Origin: Basidiobolus meristosporus CBS 931.73 | Taxonomy: Eukaryota; Basidiobolomycota; Basidiobolomycetes; Basidiobolales; Basidiobolaceae | Length of the DNA: 64,000 nt | NCBI GenBank assembly: GCA_002104905.1 | Contig: MCFE01000230.1 | Span: forward strand, 1 to 64,000 | Direction: 5' to 3' | Shown here: one piece after another, positions 12,300 to 24,225 of the stretch | How positions within the stretch are numbered: position 1 is the first letter of the stretch | How the letters are laid out: each line of letters starts with the position of its first letter | The notes under the pieces: generated by a model | What the model was told of the DNA's origin: nothing | The model's database searches: none | Seen by the model: only the letters and a program-made list of their open reading frames with translations | Position numbers and translations under genes: made by a program

Positions 12300-15200
12300 A
12301 CTAAATAATTTCTTAATCCTTATTCCTCCCTGAGATTCTCAGGTTTTGGCCCAGCTAGTGGTTTTGTTAATATATTTGCCACCATTTTGCTAGTTGGACA
12401 GTACTCTAACTCTACTAAGTTATTTTCTACAGCTTCCCTCACAAAGTTGTGCTGTATATCAATGTGCTAAGTTCTGGCATGATTAGTAGGATTTTTAGCT
12501 AATGAAATACAACTTTGATTATCCTTGTATATTCATGTTGGTTCATCCAAATTAAATCCTAAGTCTTTAAATAATCTTTGTAGCCACATAGCCTCCTTAG
12601 TTGCTTGACATGCAGCCATATACTCAGCTTCAGTTGTTGATAGGGCCACAATTGGTTGTTTCTTGCAATTCCAAGTAATAGCAGCATCAGCATAAAGAAA
12701 TACATATCCTGTGGCAGAGTATCTGTCAATTGGATCCCTACCTCAATCTGAATCACTATAACCAGCAAATATTTGCCTATTAGCTGTTCCAGAGTATTTC
12801 AGTACCATATTTATGCTACCTTGTAGATATCTGAAAATCCACTTAACTGCTACAATTTGATCTGATCCATAATTCTGCATGAATTGACTGACTATTCCAG
12901 CTGCCACTGCAATATGTGGATGTGTAGACACCATCAAGTACATTAGGCTACCAATTATTGATTGATATGGAAAGTTTGGTCCATATTTGAGCCATTATAA
13001 GCTATATCTGGCTGAGATTTGCTTAATTTTAGGTTATTGTCCATAGGTTTAGCTGAAGGTTTGCAATTTTCCATTTTGAAGCATCCAAGAATGTCCCTGA
13101 TGTACTTAGACTGATTCAGCACAGTTTTCTGTGCAGCTATGTCATATTAGACTTCAATTCCAAGAAAATAGCTCAATTTTCCAAGATCTTTCATCTCAAA
13201 CTTGCTGAAGATATCTGATTTGATCTGCTTAAGTGCCCCTTGGCCACTTGTAGCTATAATTAGGTTGTCCACATAAAGAACTAGGATGGTCACACCCTTT
13301 TTTAGCAGTTTCACATATTCATTATGCTCTACAGTACTACAAGAGAACCCAATTTCCACTAGATATGTGTCAATCTTGTTGTACCATGCTCTAGGTGCCT
13401 GCTTAAGCCCATACAACAATTTTCTAAGTTTGCACACCTAATGGGGCCCTTTTGGATTGGTAAGACCCTCTGGTTGCTCCATTTATATTCTTTTGTGCAA
13501 ATCCCCACTTAGAAAGGTTGTTTTGACGTCCGTTTGGTGTAGATCCAGACTGTGTACAGCTGCCAGGGCTAGAACAGTCATATTGGAGCTAAACTTTGCA
13601 ACTAGAGCAAATGTTTTCTCAAAGTCTATTCCATGGATCTGGGAATAGCCTTTAGCCACCAATCTAGCCTTGTACTTATCAATGGTACTATTTGAGGTTC
13701 TCATGATCTTGTAGACCCATCTACATCCTTTTTGCTTTCCCTGTTTGGTATATCTACCAGTTCCCACATTTTTGCTTTGATTAGTGATTGGTACTCCTCC
13801 TCCATGGCTTGTTGCCACATAGTAGCATCTGGACTTTGCATTTCCTGTTCCAGATTCTGAGGTTTGGCACATAAGGCAATATAAGCTTCTTCATGATCAT
13901 TGGACATCTGCCACCAGGATCCAGGGGCATTTCTTATTCTGTTAGATCTCCTAACATGGATAATCTGCTTGGATCTGGAACTAGTAGAAGTATCTTCCGT
14001 ATCTGGCTAAATTGGCTTGTGTATTCTTCATTAGTGTTGATTGCATCATCAGGCAGCTGGCCAATGATTTCGGTGGATTTCTGATCTGAATTTTCCTCAA
14101 ATACAATGTCCCTGTTCTTGATCAGCTTCTAAATTTTGCCATCATACACTCTATACCCTTTGGTATCTTCACAATACCTAAGAAAGATCCCTTTCTTACT
14201 CTTTGGTTCTAGCTTTGAGCGTTTTTTGTCAGGGATGTGATAAAAATCATTGCTGCCAAAGATCTTAAGGTACTGGACATCCGGTTTTTCCCTGTATATG
14301 CGTCAAAGGGTGTAGAATCATTTAGTGCTGTTGTTAGGCATCTGTTCTTGATGTATTCCGTGGTAGCAACAGATTCAGCCCAAAACTTGTAGTCCGTTCC
14401 CTTATCATATAGCATAGATCTTCCCATCTCTACTATTGTACTATTTGCATGTTCTGCCACTCCATTTTCCAGTGGAGTATGAGGTGCTGTGGTCTGTCAA
14501 AGTATACCAGTAGATGAGCAGTATTTTGCAAACTCCTTTGAACAGTATTCTCTTGCATTGTCACTTTGTAGTACCTTCAATTTACACCTAGTTTGTGTTT
14601 CTGCTATATTCTTGAGAGGCTTAAACATCTCTGAGGTACTATCCTTTGTTTTGAGGAAGTACACTCATTTATATCTTGTTTTGTCATCAATAAACATCAT
14701 AAAGTATCTCTTGGCTCCAAAGGACAGTGTTGTTGTAGGGCCACATATGTCTGAGTGTACAATAGCCAATAATCTGGTGGTTTTGATGCCTTCTGAGCTC
14801 CTGAAACATTGCCTAGCTTGTTTGCCATATGAGCATCCCTTACAAACATTCAATTTGATTAGAATTGAGTATTTTAGCCCCAAAACAAGCTGATTTTTCA
14901 CCAATTGGCTCATTTTCTGTTTCCCAGTGTGTCCTAACCTCCTATGCCACATCTTCCAGTTGGTTTCATCAGTTTCAGCAATGCTGAAATACTCAGGTAC
15001 AATGAACGTGCATTGTAGCTTGTATGTGTTGTGATATCTGATTCCCAAAGCTAATTTTTGTCCATTTCCACTCAATATTGAGCAGCTCATCTTAGTAAGA
15101 ACAAGTTTCAGTCATTGAGCAGTTGCTTTACTGACTGAGAGTAGGTTTTTAGCTATTCCAGGTAAGTAGAGTACGTCAGTCAGTCTTGCTGTTGTTGCCC

Positions 15201-16215
15201 CTGGGCTATTGCTCATATTTAGTTGTATAGATGTACTGGCAGTAGCTTCCAGAGTAGAGTTATCTCCCAGATGAACCTTTCTTATAGGAATAGTCTTTAA
15301 GTTGCTGAACCACTCCTTTATATTACAAATCTGCTGTGAGGCTCCAGAGTCAATATACTATTCACTACTTTGGTTACTTGCACTCTCTTGTATGGTCACA
15401 ATTAACTGCTCATTAGTAGTTACATGGTTTGCCTGCTCTAGTTTCTGTTTTTTGTCTTCTTGTTTCTTCCTGCATTCTCTTGAACAGTGTCCTGGCTTTT
15501 AACGGTAGTTGCAGCAACCAGGTTTCATTGGTTTTGTTGCTTTCCCTTCTTTTCTGAGTGCCCATCTGAACTGAATAAAGCATTATCTTCAATTTTTTCT
15601 GCTTGCTCATTATGTCTGAGTTCTTCATCACATAGACTTTCTTTGACTTAGTGTTAAGTCAAGTTGTCTTCTCTGCATGCAGAAGAAAGTATGAGTGGCT
15701 CATACTTGTCTTGTAGGCTGCAAAGCAGACAGAGTATCTTTTATTCATCATCTACACCAGCATTAATAGTGTATAGTTCTTCTGCAAGTGTCTCCATTCT
15801 GGTAATGAGTTGTATCATGTCATCATCTGGCTTCTTCCTTATGTTGAAGAACTTTTGTATTAAATAAAGCTTGCTTAATACTGGCTTTGCTCTCAAGATC
15901 TTCTCTAAGGATTCCCATGCTGCTTTGGTGGTATTTAAGGCATGGATTTGTCCAATGAAGGAATCTTGCACATTGATACATATGACATTAAAGGCCTTTC
16001 TCTCCTTCTCTTGAAACTTCTCCACTTCTTCTGCTGGTCCTTTGGGCTCAACTTCTTTTCCTGTTGCTGCATTCCAAAGCTTCCTTTCTTCAAGGTGGGT
16101 ATGCATCTTGATTCTCCAAAGTCTCTAGTACTTTCCATAAAACCTCCCCTTTACAGGAATATGTTTGTGTTGTTCTGTTTGCTGGTGAAAGTTGTCGTTA
16201 GAATAGATTAAGGCA
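12300..16215 (-). pseudogene. Copia D gag-pol polyprotein, broken
   Basis: The domains in transcription order are as follows. Gag is at 16106-15741 (KLWNAATGKE, AWESLEKILRA). A protease region lies near 15340. Pre-integrase plus integrase is at 15090-14665 (WHRRLGHTGKQKM, CKGCSYGKQARQ, HSDICGP, FIDDKTRY), and the integrase C part at 14460-14209 (EHANSTIVEMGRSM, KFWAESVATTEY). The RT start is at 13872-13483 ([20 protein letters not shown]) and the RT core at 13437-13147 (LLYGLKQAPRAWY; the active site reads YVDN instead of YVDD). RNase H is at 12943-12559. Stops and frameshifts separate the blocks. In a live element this polyprotein would make particles, cDNA and integration complexes; this copy cannot. 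Confidence 0.85.
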
Positions 16216-16231
16216 ATTGGGGCTCATAACC

Positions 16232-16600
16232 AGTTGTAATTTTAGATGTGATCTGAATATAAGGAACTTATCAAGAAATAGTGATAATAATAGAACTGTT
16301 GTTTGTTGATAAAGAAGCTCAGTACTTATACCTTTGTAGAAGTAATACAGCTGTAACACTAAGTAAAGAGAGTTTCTCAATATTCAGGTGCATTCTGTAT
16401 CAGTTTCAGGGTTAGTACATAATGTTTCATAATAGTGCTAATTTGATCCTGACTATAGGGGAATAATCATAAGATTGTAGATCTGAAGAAACTGGCATAG
16501 TTAGAGCTGTAAATTAGTCCCACAGTGATCAAGACTAGTCCAGAATTGTTATGTAAATTTTTAGCTGCTGAATGATACCAAATAGTCCAATATTTCAACA
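16232..16600 (-). repeat. 5' LTR of copia D
   Basis: On the minus strand it starts TGTTGAAATATTGGAC and ends ATTACAACT, with the last base changed from the expected A. The primer-binding site follows at once (16219-16231). Confidence 0.88.
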
Positions 16601-16640
16601 GGGCAATGGTAGTCATCCTTGTCGCTGCTGGCACAGGATG

Positions 16641-17010
16641 TTGTGCTACAAGTCTAGATATTGGAGTTGTGGGAGAATAGGGAGTTTAGCTACCATTATG
16701 TCCACTAAAACTTGAACTGATGTTTTATTGAGGTTCCAACAGCTCCTTATATACATTTTACCAGATCATTTGCTGACTAATTGTATTTCCTAACAAAGGC
16801 GGAGACTGATGACTTAATTGATTGCATCATCATTACCAAATTGTGACTTACTTAATATATCTATTTCTGTCTGAGAAGCAACTGCTGATTCATCTGCTGA
16901 GTAATACTACTGATCTGATAGATATCACTATATACTGACAAACTCAACACAAACCTATTGAATTAAATAAATTCTGATCTAACTTGAACAGTCAAGCATT
17001 AGATTATAAC
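16641..17010 (-). repeat. LTR of gypsy G, reverse orientation
   Basis: It runs from TGTTGTGCTACAAGTC to AGATTATAAC. Related pieces occur at 17995-18207 (forward), 21531-22080, 22082-22355 and 27107-27470 (reverse). It lies at the gag end of the reverse-oriented gypsy G part, as a 5' LTR should, and directly abuts integrase sequence of the opposite strand at 17011. Confidence 0.7.
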
Positions 17011-17989
17011 TGTAGTATTTATATACTTAGAAGGCACTATCTAGAAGAATGACAAGATGAGATGTATACATTCAGCCACTTGACTTGGAAATTCTATATT
17101 GCCCTGGGAAAGATAGCAGCTACCAAAGCTGCATCAAGACTTGAACAAGTTGCACAACTCAACCTGGTGCACAGACCAGATTGGCCCAGCTCACTACCAA
17201 AGTGCTGAGTATTCAATCCATTCCCAATGAGGTGGATGAAGATATGAAGAAGATCAAATGGGATGAGGCCTGCAAAACTGTAGTACTGGATGAAACACTC
17301 TACTGAATTGTAGATGGATACCCTATTGCACATTGCCCCTATGTTGCTTACCTAGATTTAATGTACAACTACACAAAGGACATGGACATCCTGAAGGAAA
17401 TAAAACCTTGTAAAAGCTGGAGCATGGTGGCCCAGAATGAAACAAGATACTCAGAAGTTAAAAGATATACTTGTTGCCAAATCAACCAAGGCAAACAATA
17501 GAGAATTGCTATACTCTTTCCCTTGGAGCCTCTCAGCCCATCAGTATAAGGGAAATTCACTCTATTGGCAGACTGCCAACTGCCAGGAATTGCTTCCAGT
17601 GGACCCTAGTAGTACTTGACTATGCTACAAAATGGCCAGTTACTAGAGCTGTTCCAGCAGCCAGTGAGCACAATGTTTCAAGTTTCATCTACCAGGATAT
17701 CCTGATGAAGTATGGATGCCCTGGGAAGACTGCATCAGATAGAGGAGTAAACCATATGATAAAAACATTGGAAGCCTTTCTGAAAATGCAGGCAATCATA
17801 TGTTTGAAAGCATTGGCATATTACCCCAGAGATAATGGAGTCATAGAGCAGTTGAATGCATTATCTGGAAAAAGGCCTACTAAGCATGTAAATGAAGCTC
17901 TAAGTAGATGTGTCAAGTGTATTGATCAAGCACTATTTGCATGTCAAGTAAAGGTCACATCTCTACCTAAGAGTTACCAATTTACCTAG
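17011..17989 (+). pseudogene. Gypsy G integrase part
   Basis: The plus strand carries the end of RNase H, then an integrase core at about 17590-17880. The three acidic residues of the DDE triad are in place: VVLDYATKWP, ASDRGVNHM and DNGVIEQLN. The open stretch 17471-17989 (172 codons) is the best preserved integrase of this family in the window, though the N-terminal zinc-binding part is broken. It is followed by an LTR in the same orientation, the normal gypsy order. Confidence 0.78.
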
Positions 17990-17994
17990 GGTTG

Positions 17995-18207
17995 GCAATG
18001 ATGATGCAATCAAAAGAGTCATCAGCCATAGCCTACATTAGGAAATACAATTAGTCAGCAATTGATCTGGCAAAGTGTATAAGGAGCTGCTGGAGCCTTA
18101 ATAAAAAGCAGTTCAGGTTTTAGTGAATACAACACTAGCTAAACTCCCTATTCCTCTAGAAGTCTTATACCAAGACTTGTAACACTATTGCCATGATGAG
18201 TCATGCG
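17995..18207 (+). repeat. LTR of gypsy G, forward, partial
   Basis: It contains TTAGGAAATACAATTAGTCA, AATAAAAAGCAGTTCAGG and CTAAACTCCCTATTC, all shared in reverse with 16641-17010. It lies just downstream of the integrase, so it is the 3' LTR. The 5' part of the LTR is missing or too diverged to see. Confidence 0.65.
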
Positions 18208-18289
18208 TATACTGCTCCTGGAAGCTACTTGGCTACATTAATATATGACACAGTATATGAGTCATTTGAGGCAAAAACCTGCTCACCTA

Positions 18290-18760
18290 TTTGTTGTTTG
18301 CAAGAAAGAGGCCCAAACAAACTCATCTAGCCCATTCTATGCATATAATGCTTTGGGTTGTTTGTGTGCAGCCATCTCATCAAATACCTCACTCTCAGCA
18401 CATTGTTGATTTTAGTACTTGTCTCTTGGTTTATCTTCCTACAAACCTCTGGTGGCATCTTGACATAGAGCCCATATCACTGCTTTCTATCCAGGTTCTT
18501 GTACCCTGTTCACTCTCAGAAATATAAATATCTGTTAGCTGTGTTGGTAATTCCAACAATCTGTATTAAACTGTATTTCAGACTCTTGGGCCACATTAAC
18601 ATCATTGGCAGAAGCTCAAACAGATCCAACACAGTTTGTCTGATCCTGAATGATCTTGTCCACCAGCAAACAGATTTTCTGGATTTTAGCAAAATTGGGT
18701 TGACCCCTAGCTTGGGGACCATAGTGATAGATTTAGAGACTTATACAGCAGTATAGTGGC
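18290..18760 (-). pseudogene. Harbinger second ORF, decayed copy H2
   Basis: The reverse complement aligns with the H1 second ORF at about 34130-34560, for example TGTTGGATCTGTTTGAG against TGTCGGATCCGTTCAAG of H1. The gene lies head-to-head with a Harbinger transposase remnant (19096 onward), the same arrangement as H1. Many stops. The family is not recognised. Confidence 0.6.
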
Positions 18761-19095
18761 ATCTACATGCTCTTTTACAAAATATACATGAGGCTAATGT
18801 GATTGATGAGTTTTCTATATATCCTCCATAATGCATTTTGGGCTGTATTGATACTGATAAATCAATTTAGAACAGATTTCCTAGTTGATCACAGACTTGT
18901 GAGTAGGTTGAGAACAGAATCACTATGTTGTTGTTTAAGGATAATTTTTGCAATATAATAATAGGATAAATGGTGATTAAAAAAGAGTCAATTATAATTC
19001 ATGGAGAACCTGATAAATTAGAAAGAATGCACCAAATTGATTTGATTTGTTCCCACTATGTCACTCACCAATTGCATTAAGACTTACTTACTTGA
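18761..19095. other. Intergenic part of Harbinger copy H2
   Basis: This lies between the two divergent gene remnants of H2 and aligns loosely in reverse with 33780-34130 of H1. No gene is present. It would be the shared promoter region of the ancestral element. Confidence 0.5.
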
Positions 19096-19962
19096 GTGGT
19101 CTTTCTCATCTATCCCACCACCACTACTGAATTTCCTCGGGATAGATTAGAAGGGATCCATGCCAAGTACTTGGATCATCTACTCAAATCCACTCATAGA
19201 CATCCCTTGTTAAGTTTCTCTGCTGTTACAACAACTATTGCCCTACAAGGTTTCATTCCACTATCTATGGCAACAAGAGTCCCAGAGGCTTTCACTTCCA
19301 GCCTACAGCAATGGGAGACCACCTTGCGGAGGATATCAGTGGCTTAGAGCAAGCATTGAGTATTAGGCCTAGAAACTCCAATGAACTTTTGTATCCAAGA
19401 GTGTTCAGCCACAAATAGCATATCAGAAATACTTTGAATACCTTCACTGTGAGGGCTAACCAACCATTGGCAGGGCAGAGGTACATTTCCTCTGGCAAGT
19501 ACAAGGCATGCTCTATAAAGGTTTAAGTAATATGTGACATTCAGGGTAGCACAATCTGGCTTAGTATGCCATTTGCAGTAAATAAGAACAATGCGGCACT
19601 CTGGGTAGAAGTCCATCCAGAATTCTGTAAAGGGGATAAATGTTTGGCAGACTTAACTTATGTAGCTAAGAATTAACAGATATTAGAATTTATTACTGCT
19701 TGCAGGAAGTCAACCAATGGTGTTATTGGAGTGAAGCATAAGCTCATTTTGAAGTATTTAATCATCTCCCAGTGAGTGTAGAGCATGTACTTGAATATCA
19801 AACAAAATTTAGAATAGTGGCAGGTAAACGCATTGGAAAGTCATAAACAGAAGAAATTGGCAGAGTAGGTATAAAAGTACAGATACTTAATAATGCGCAG
19901 CATATTCATAGAAGATGAGACATGCCTGGGGAAATGTGTCTTGGACATTATGAAGAGTAAAT
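19096..19962 (+). pseudogene. PIF/Harbinger-type DDE transposase, copy H2
   Basis: This plus-strand remnant of the same transposase as 32886-33770 starts TTTEFPRDRLEGIHAKY and contains LLYPRVFSHK, GQRYISSGKYKA, HPEFCKGDKCLADLTYVAK and LGKCVLDIM. The Asp in LADLTY is kept, but the glutamate region near 19800 is degraded and many stops are present. It is dead and much more CpG-depleted than H1. Confidence 0.75.
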
Positions 19963-20188
19963 CATGCACAAAAGCCACTTTTCAGAGCAGTATAACAAGA
20001 TTTAGAAAAAGTACAAGTAACTTTATCCTGTTGCTGGCATCATGGTAGGGATTGTAGTGCTGGACAGTGGTGAAAGGTGCAAGATTAACTAAGCACTATG
20101 AGCAAGTTAGCACTGACTGCCACTGTCCAGTGAAATAAATTTAATATCCTGTTGCCAGCATGTGCTGTTTTTGCATAGCTTTTGTAGT
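19963..20188. other. Sequence between two Harbinger remnants
   Basis: No gene. It contains repeated CTGTCCAGTG/CTGGACAGTG-like words and scattered GTGCCA-like words, as in the subterminal parts of the Harbinger family. It is probably the decayed end of H2. Confidence 0.35.
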
Positions 20189-20598
20189 AGATTTGTTCTG
20201 TTGGATTGTGAGACAAAGTGCCCAACTGATTAAAGTGCTGGACTGATCTTGTACTCACAGCCACACTCTGGCACAGAAATTCATAGCACTATGCTAGTGG
20301 TAGGATATAATTGCAGGTCATTGCTCATTCCTACTGAAATTGCCTTATTTACTATTCATAATGCTCCACACATATTTCTCCCATCAGATGACTTCTTATA
20401 TAAATACTCAATATATTGATAAGATTTGTGACAGTTGTACCAACTCTCTTGTCTTCTCCTGTTTGTGAATTTGCTCTGTATATAGCTGCCTATATGCTGA
20501 ATTCCTTCAGAGATGCAAATTTATGCTCTGCTCTCACTTGGAAATGATCAATTATCTTACAATATAGCTTCAACTTCTTGCTAAGCTCCCCATTCCAA
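20189..20598 (-). pseudogene. Harbinger copy H3, 3' end with terminal repeat
   Basis: It begins AGATTTGTTCTGTTGGAT, a one-base variant of the family terminus, and continues through sequence matching 32710-33130: the end of the element and the C-terminal part of the transposase on the minus strand. It is cut at about 20598, where gypsy gag sequence starts. Confidence 0.7.
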
Positions 20599-21530
20599 GG
20601 AAGCAAGTTGCATCATGCAGCTTTGCATTTAGCACATGCAGCCTTACAGTGTTACAGCAATAAGATCAGGTCAGCCCCTGCAATGGCATGCTCTACTATT
20701 TCTACCTGAGATGAGTTTGTGTTGTAAATTCAGGATGCTTTTGGGCCTTCACACCTGCAAATACTACCAAGGTTGAACCTGAAGACACCAAGAGAGAATG
20801 GAATGGTGCAAGAGCATGTCTGAGTATCAAAGTCTACTTAGTCAAATTAAACAAATGAACCCCCTTAATCAAGTTGAATACTACATTGTTGGGCCAAGGG
20901 ATAGATCTTGCAAGGAAGTGAATTGGCAAAGACCTTAGACCATCAAAGAAGCCATCAGGATTGCCATTGACTATGACTCTGATATGTTTGTAGTTGGAAA
21001 GCTTACAGTGGCCAATCATAGAGGCTACAATCACTATGAAAGAAGACAGCTTGAAGTGGTGCTAATGGAAATAGATACTATGCAGAGGTATCTCAGCTCA
21101 GAAGAATGCAGGAAGAAAGGGATTTGTTTCAATTGCCATTACCATGGGGGCAACTCAAAGTACTGCCCTCAGAGAAGATATGGACCCCATTCAACAAGAA
21201 CCTTCCGCTCTATTGATGCCCAAAAACATAGTGATGGGGAGGATAAACTTGAAGAAAACTTAAAATTCACCTTTGGTATGACAAAAGAATACTCAACCAG
21301 AATAAGCTCAAACTTAGGAGAACTATCACAGTAAATGGAGTTATCATTGAGGTACCTGCAATGATCATGAATGACTTTAGAGCATTACACAAGGTCATGT
21401 CAGAACAATCAGCCTTGGAAGCAGGAGTCAACTTGGAAACTGCCAGATCAACTTCTGTTTCAACTGCGGATGAGAACTCTCACATAATTAGCCACATCGC
21501 TCAACCAGTAAGAATGATAATTAATTACTT
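20599..21530 (+). pseudogene. Gypsy G gag and protease start
   Basis: The open stretch 20984-21334 contains MEIDTMQRYL and a zinc knuckle, ICFNCHYHGGNSKYCPQRR, in which the usual His of CX2CX4HX4C is Gly. Gag would coat the RNA inside virus-like particles. The protease region after 21330 (MIMNDFRALHKVMSEQSALEAG) has lost the DTGA-type motif that copy 29335 retains. The upstream part matches 28560-28860. Confidence 0.72.
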
Positions 21531-22355
21531 TTGTTGAAAGTCTTAGTATAGGATCTGTGGAGCAATAGAGAGTTAAGCTACTATTGCATTCACTGAAACT
21601 CAGGTGATCTTTATTGAGGTGTTACAAGTCCTGATACAAAGGTTGTAGAGTAAAAGGGAGTTTGGCTAGTATTTTATTCACTCAAGCATGAACTAGTCTT
21701 TATTGAAATTCTAGCAGCTCCTTGATATAAGAATTTGAGAAGAATAGGGAGTTTAGCTACTACTGTATCCATTAAAACTTGAACTGATTTTTTATTGAGG
21801 TTACAGCAGCTTTGTATATTCATTTTGCCAGATCATTTGCTGACTAATTGCATTTCACAATGTAGGTTGTGGCTGATGACTTAATTGATTGCATCATAAT
21901 TACTTAATAGGATCTTACTCAATACTTATATATCTGACTGATAAGGATCTACTGATTAATTTGATGACTTATACTACTGACTTGATAGATAACACTAATA
22001 TACTGATAAACAAAACATAAAGCGAAATGATTTGTCTAAAAACTGATCTAGCTTAAATATTCAAGCAGTGGACTGTAACAGAGGGTCCTGCAGCTCTTTA
22101 TATTGCTAAGATCATTTACAGACCAACTGTATTTCCTAATGCAGGTTGTGGCCTATGATACATCAAATGCATCATCATAGCCATATTAGCTTTTATAAAA
22201 TCTCTCCATTTCTGTCTGATCTTCTTATTTATCTGCCAAGGAGTATTATTGATTTGATATATAACACTGATATACTGTTAGGCTAAACATAAAACTGATT
22301 GATTTTACCAAAAACTGATATAACTCAGACATTCAACCATCAGATCATAATATTC
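21531..22355 (-). repeat. Stack of reverse-oriented gypsy G LTR pieces
   Basis: At least three LTR pieces follow each other: about 21535-21660, 21660-22080 (possibly two fragments) and 22082-22355. Each has the GGGAGTTTAGCTA-like or GCAGGTTGTGGCC-like blocks of the family. No TSD could be fixed. Repeated insertion or recombination at LTRs is the likely cause. Confidence 0.55.
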
Positions 22356-22359
22356 TTCC

Positions 22360-22790
22360 CTATCAAAGATGAGAGGGTGCTCTTCAATCTCTTTTCCTGC
22401 AGTACCAGTAGCTTGAGTGTTAAGCATTGTTGGCAAGTCTTGCAAGCTTGAGTCTGTCTCTATGACCTAGATCTTGCTGGACATTCCCTTAATTGTCTAC
22501 TAGTTGGTAAGTTGCATGTAGATATTCTCTGATGATCTTGAAAGCTACTGTACATTGTAGCTCACACTACTTCCAAGTGATGATTTGTAGCAGTACCAAG
22601 TGCCTAACTGTTATAGCCACTGGTAATGTAGTCTTATCAAATTTTGGCTTAATCTTTTCTGCACTATTGCAGAATTTGGCCTGTTCCTCCTGACACTTTT
22701 GCTCCAATTACTGGTGTCTACTATGCTGGCAGAGCTCATCCTCCATGTTACCAGTAACTTGTAGCTATGTGCAATATACTGGAGTCCTTG
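22360..22790 (-). pseudogene. Gypsy G integrase C-terminus
   Basis: On the minus strand it reads LEQKCQEEQAKFCNSAEK, then VRHLVLLQIITWK and a segment ending at KLARLANN. It matches the plus-strand copy at 32480-32690 (GHLVLLRNTAWKKLEPQCTG, HKLVDKQGN), which has the GPY/F-like features of a gypsy integrase C-terminal module. LTR sequence follows downstream, as expected. Confidence 0.62.
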
Positions 22791-23376
22791 GTGAACATTC
22801 ATACACTAAGTAAAATGGCAACTGTAGGGTTGTGCCCTGAATCAGCAGGCAAACAGGGCTTGGCCATTATGCTCATCCCATCCACCAGTAGGGTACTTCA
22901 TCCTATGAAAAATAATCTGGACCTTCAGGGTGGATGCCATCCAGATCAGCCATCAGGATCCTGCAATGAGTCCATCATAATGCCAGCAGCTTGGAACTAT
23001 TGACCCTCCACAGAATTTGATGATGGGGTTGTTGTGGTGTTTTGCCAATTTTACTGCCAAATATAGTAAAAAACTTGGTGATGTTAGATCAGGCTTTTGA
23101 TAGGTATTGCATGACATTCAAACAGTCTTAATGCACTCTACATTTGGTTGATCAGACATAACCATCCAATATGTTCAATTGTCTTATATGGCTAGTAACT
23201 TGACAGTGTACTGACAACCTTATTGCAAACCTCTGCCAGCACTAAAATGGCAGTACATTGTCCTAAAGCTAATGCTATATAATGATACCTCACCACTTTA
23301 CCAAATGGAATTTTCTTTTTCTACCTCCCCTTGTGCCATTCCTATATTCACTGTAAAGTCACCCCTCTATATTTGC
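22791..23376 (-). other. 3' segment of a CACTA unit
   Basis: No gene recognised. The reverse complement aligns with 46500-46950, including ATTTGGCAGTAAAATT. In both places it lies downstream of ORF C, so it belongs to the CACTA-type unit, probably as its 3' untranslated and subterminal part. Confidence 0.5.
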
Positions 23377-23769
23377 TTATCCACCACTACCTTGGGTAGT
23401 CCATACATAGTTCAAATCAATAAACACTATGGCCTCCTGCTTACCAACCTTTATAAACATGCAAACCTGCTGTAATTTACACACTTCTATTACCTCAACT
23501 TTGCAGCATTTTTGTGTGATAGTTGCAAAGTTGGCATATTCCTTGTATTGCTGGTAACATATACATCTTGCCAATATATGCTTGGTTGCTGCCACTTTTG
23601 CCATCAATACCTTCTGAATATCTGCAAAGAACTTCTTGGAATTTAACCAAAATATTACTTCTTCCTGCTTGATTCTAGTCCTGCTTATAGTTGCACTCTG
23701 GTTCTTGTTTGTGTAAATTCCGCATTGCATATTGTAGAAACTGACTTGTGACCAAGAGAGAAATTGCAC
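23377..23769 (-). CDS. ORF C, 130-codon frame downstream of Tnp2
   Basis: This 130-residue open frame has the same length as its relative at 46098-46490, and the two align from FLSWSQVSFYN to WTTQGSGG. Shared blocks include IYTNKNQSA, FWLNSKKFFADIQ, ARCICY and CKVEVIEVCKL. It follows the Tnp2 C-terminus on the same strand, so it may be a separate small gene or the last exon of the transposase. No known domain is recognised. The conserved open frame in otherwise broken units suggests that it was coding until recently. Confidence 0.5.
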   Translation of the reverse strand: MQFLSWSQVSFYNMQCGIYTNKNQSATISRTRIKQEEVIFWLNSKKFFADIQKVLMAKVAATKHILARCICYQQYKEYANFATITQKCCKVEVIEVCKLQQVCMFIKVGKQEAIVFIDLNYVWTTQGSGG

Positions 23770-24225
23770 ACCTTGATATGGTTACCCTAATAAGAATGAG
23801 TTGCTTGTTGCATTCAGCCCAACTTTGCTTTACTTAACTGATTACCCATGCAATAGGGCTGCTTAGTGTATCAATGGCAAAGGTATTGGTGTGTCCAGGT
23901 GCACATTCATCATCAGTATATTCCAGCTCTTGCTGGCTGTCCTGCATGTCCCAGCTCATCAATTCCATGACAGACTTGGAGATGATATTCTGATGCAATT
24001 TGGATATGATAGTACTGACACCTTGACTTGCCTTCCTATCTCTCTACACACCTGCTCCATAGGAAACTCCCAAGAGCCAAGCAAGGTCAAATACTTTCCC
24101 CACACTAGGCAAGATGAAGTAGAGAGAGGAAGCAGTAGCAGCAGAGATTTAGGCATTCAGCTTTATATTTGAAGTATAGCTGCCAAAGTCTATCACAAAC
24201 TTATTGCATAAAGCTGTAGATGCAT
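23770..24225 (-). pseudogene. CACTA Tnp2 C-terminal part, copy 3
   Basis: The minus strand matches 41200-41600. The open stretch near 23959-24156 carries a frame over the block read in the better copy as FGPCFTFWEF, then GEIGRQVK, corresponding to the fYGP...w.FpfER segment of Tnp2 proteins. Stops are present. It is separated from the rest of the gene by an LTR-like insertion at about 24226-24935. Confidence 0.6.

Larger units (their letters stand above)
11921..16600 (-). mobile_element. Complete Ty1/copia element, family D
   Basis: This is a 4680-bp element in reverse orientation. The 5' LTR is at 16232-16600 and the 3' LTR at 11921-12299. The flanks GGGCT (11916-11920) and GGGCA (16601-16605) are a 5-bp duplication with one change. 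Inside the 5' LTR boundary is GGTTATGAGCCCC (minus strand of 16219-16231), the primer-binding site, and inside the 3' LTR is the purine tract GAGGGGGAG. It sits in the gag region of gypsy G, so it is younger than that element. Confidence 0.9.

Noticed and set aside
16219-16231. tRNA-Met-like anticodon arm as a possible tRNA gene
   Set aside because: Only the arm is present, directly next to an LTR; it is the primer-binding site. The same is true at 53194-53206 and 53617-53629.
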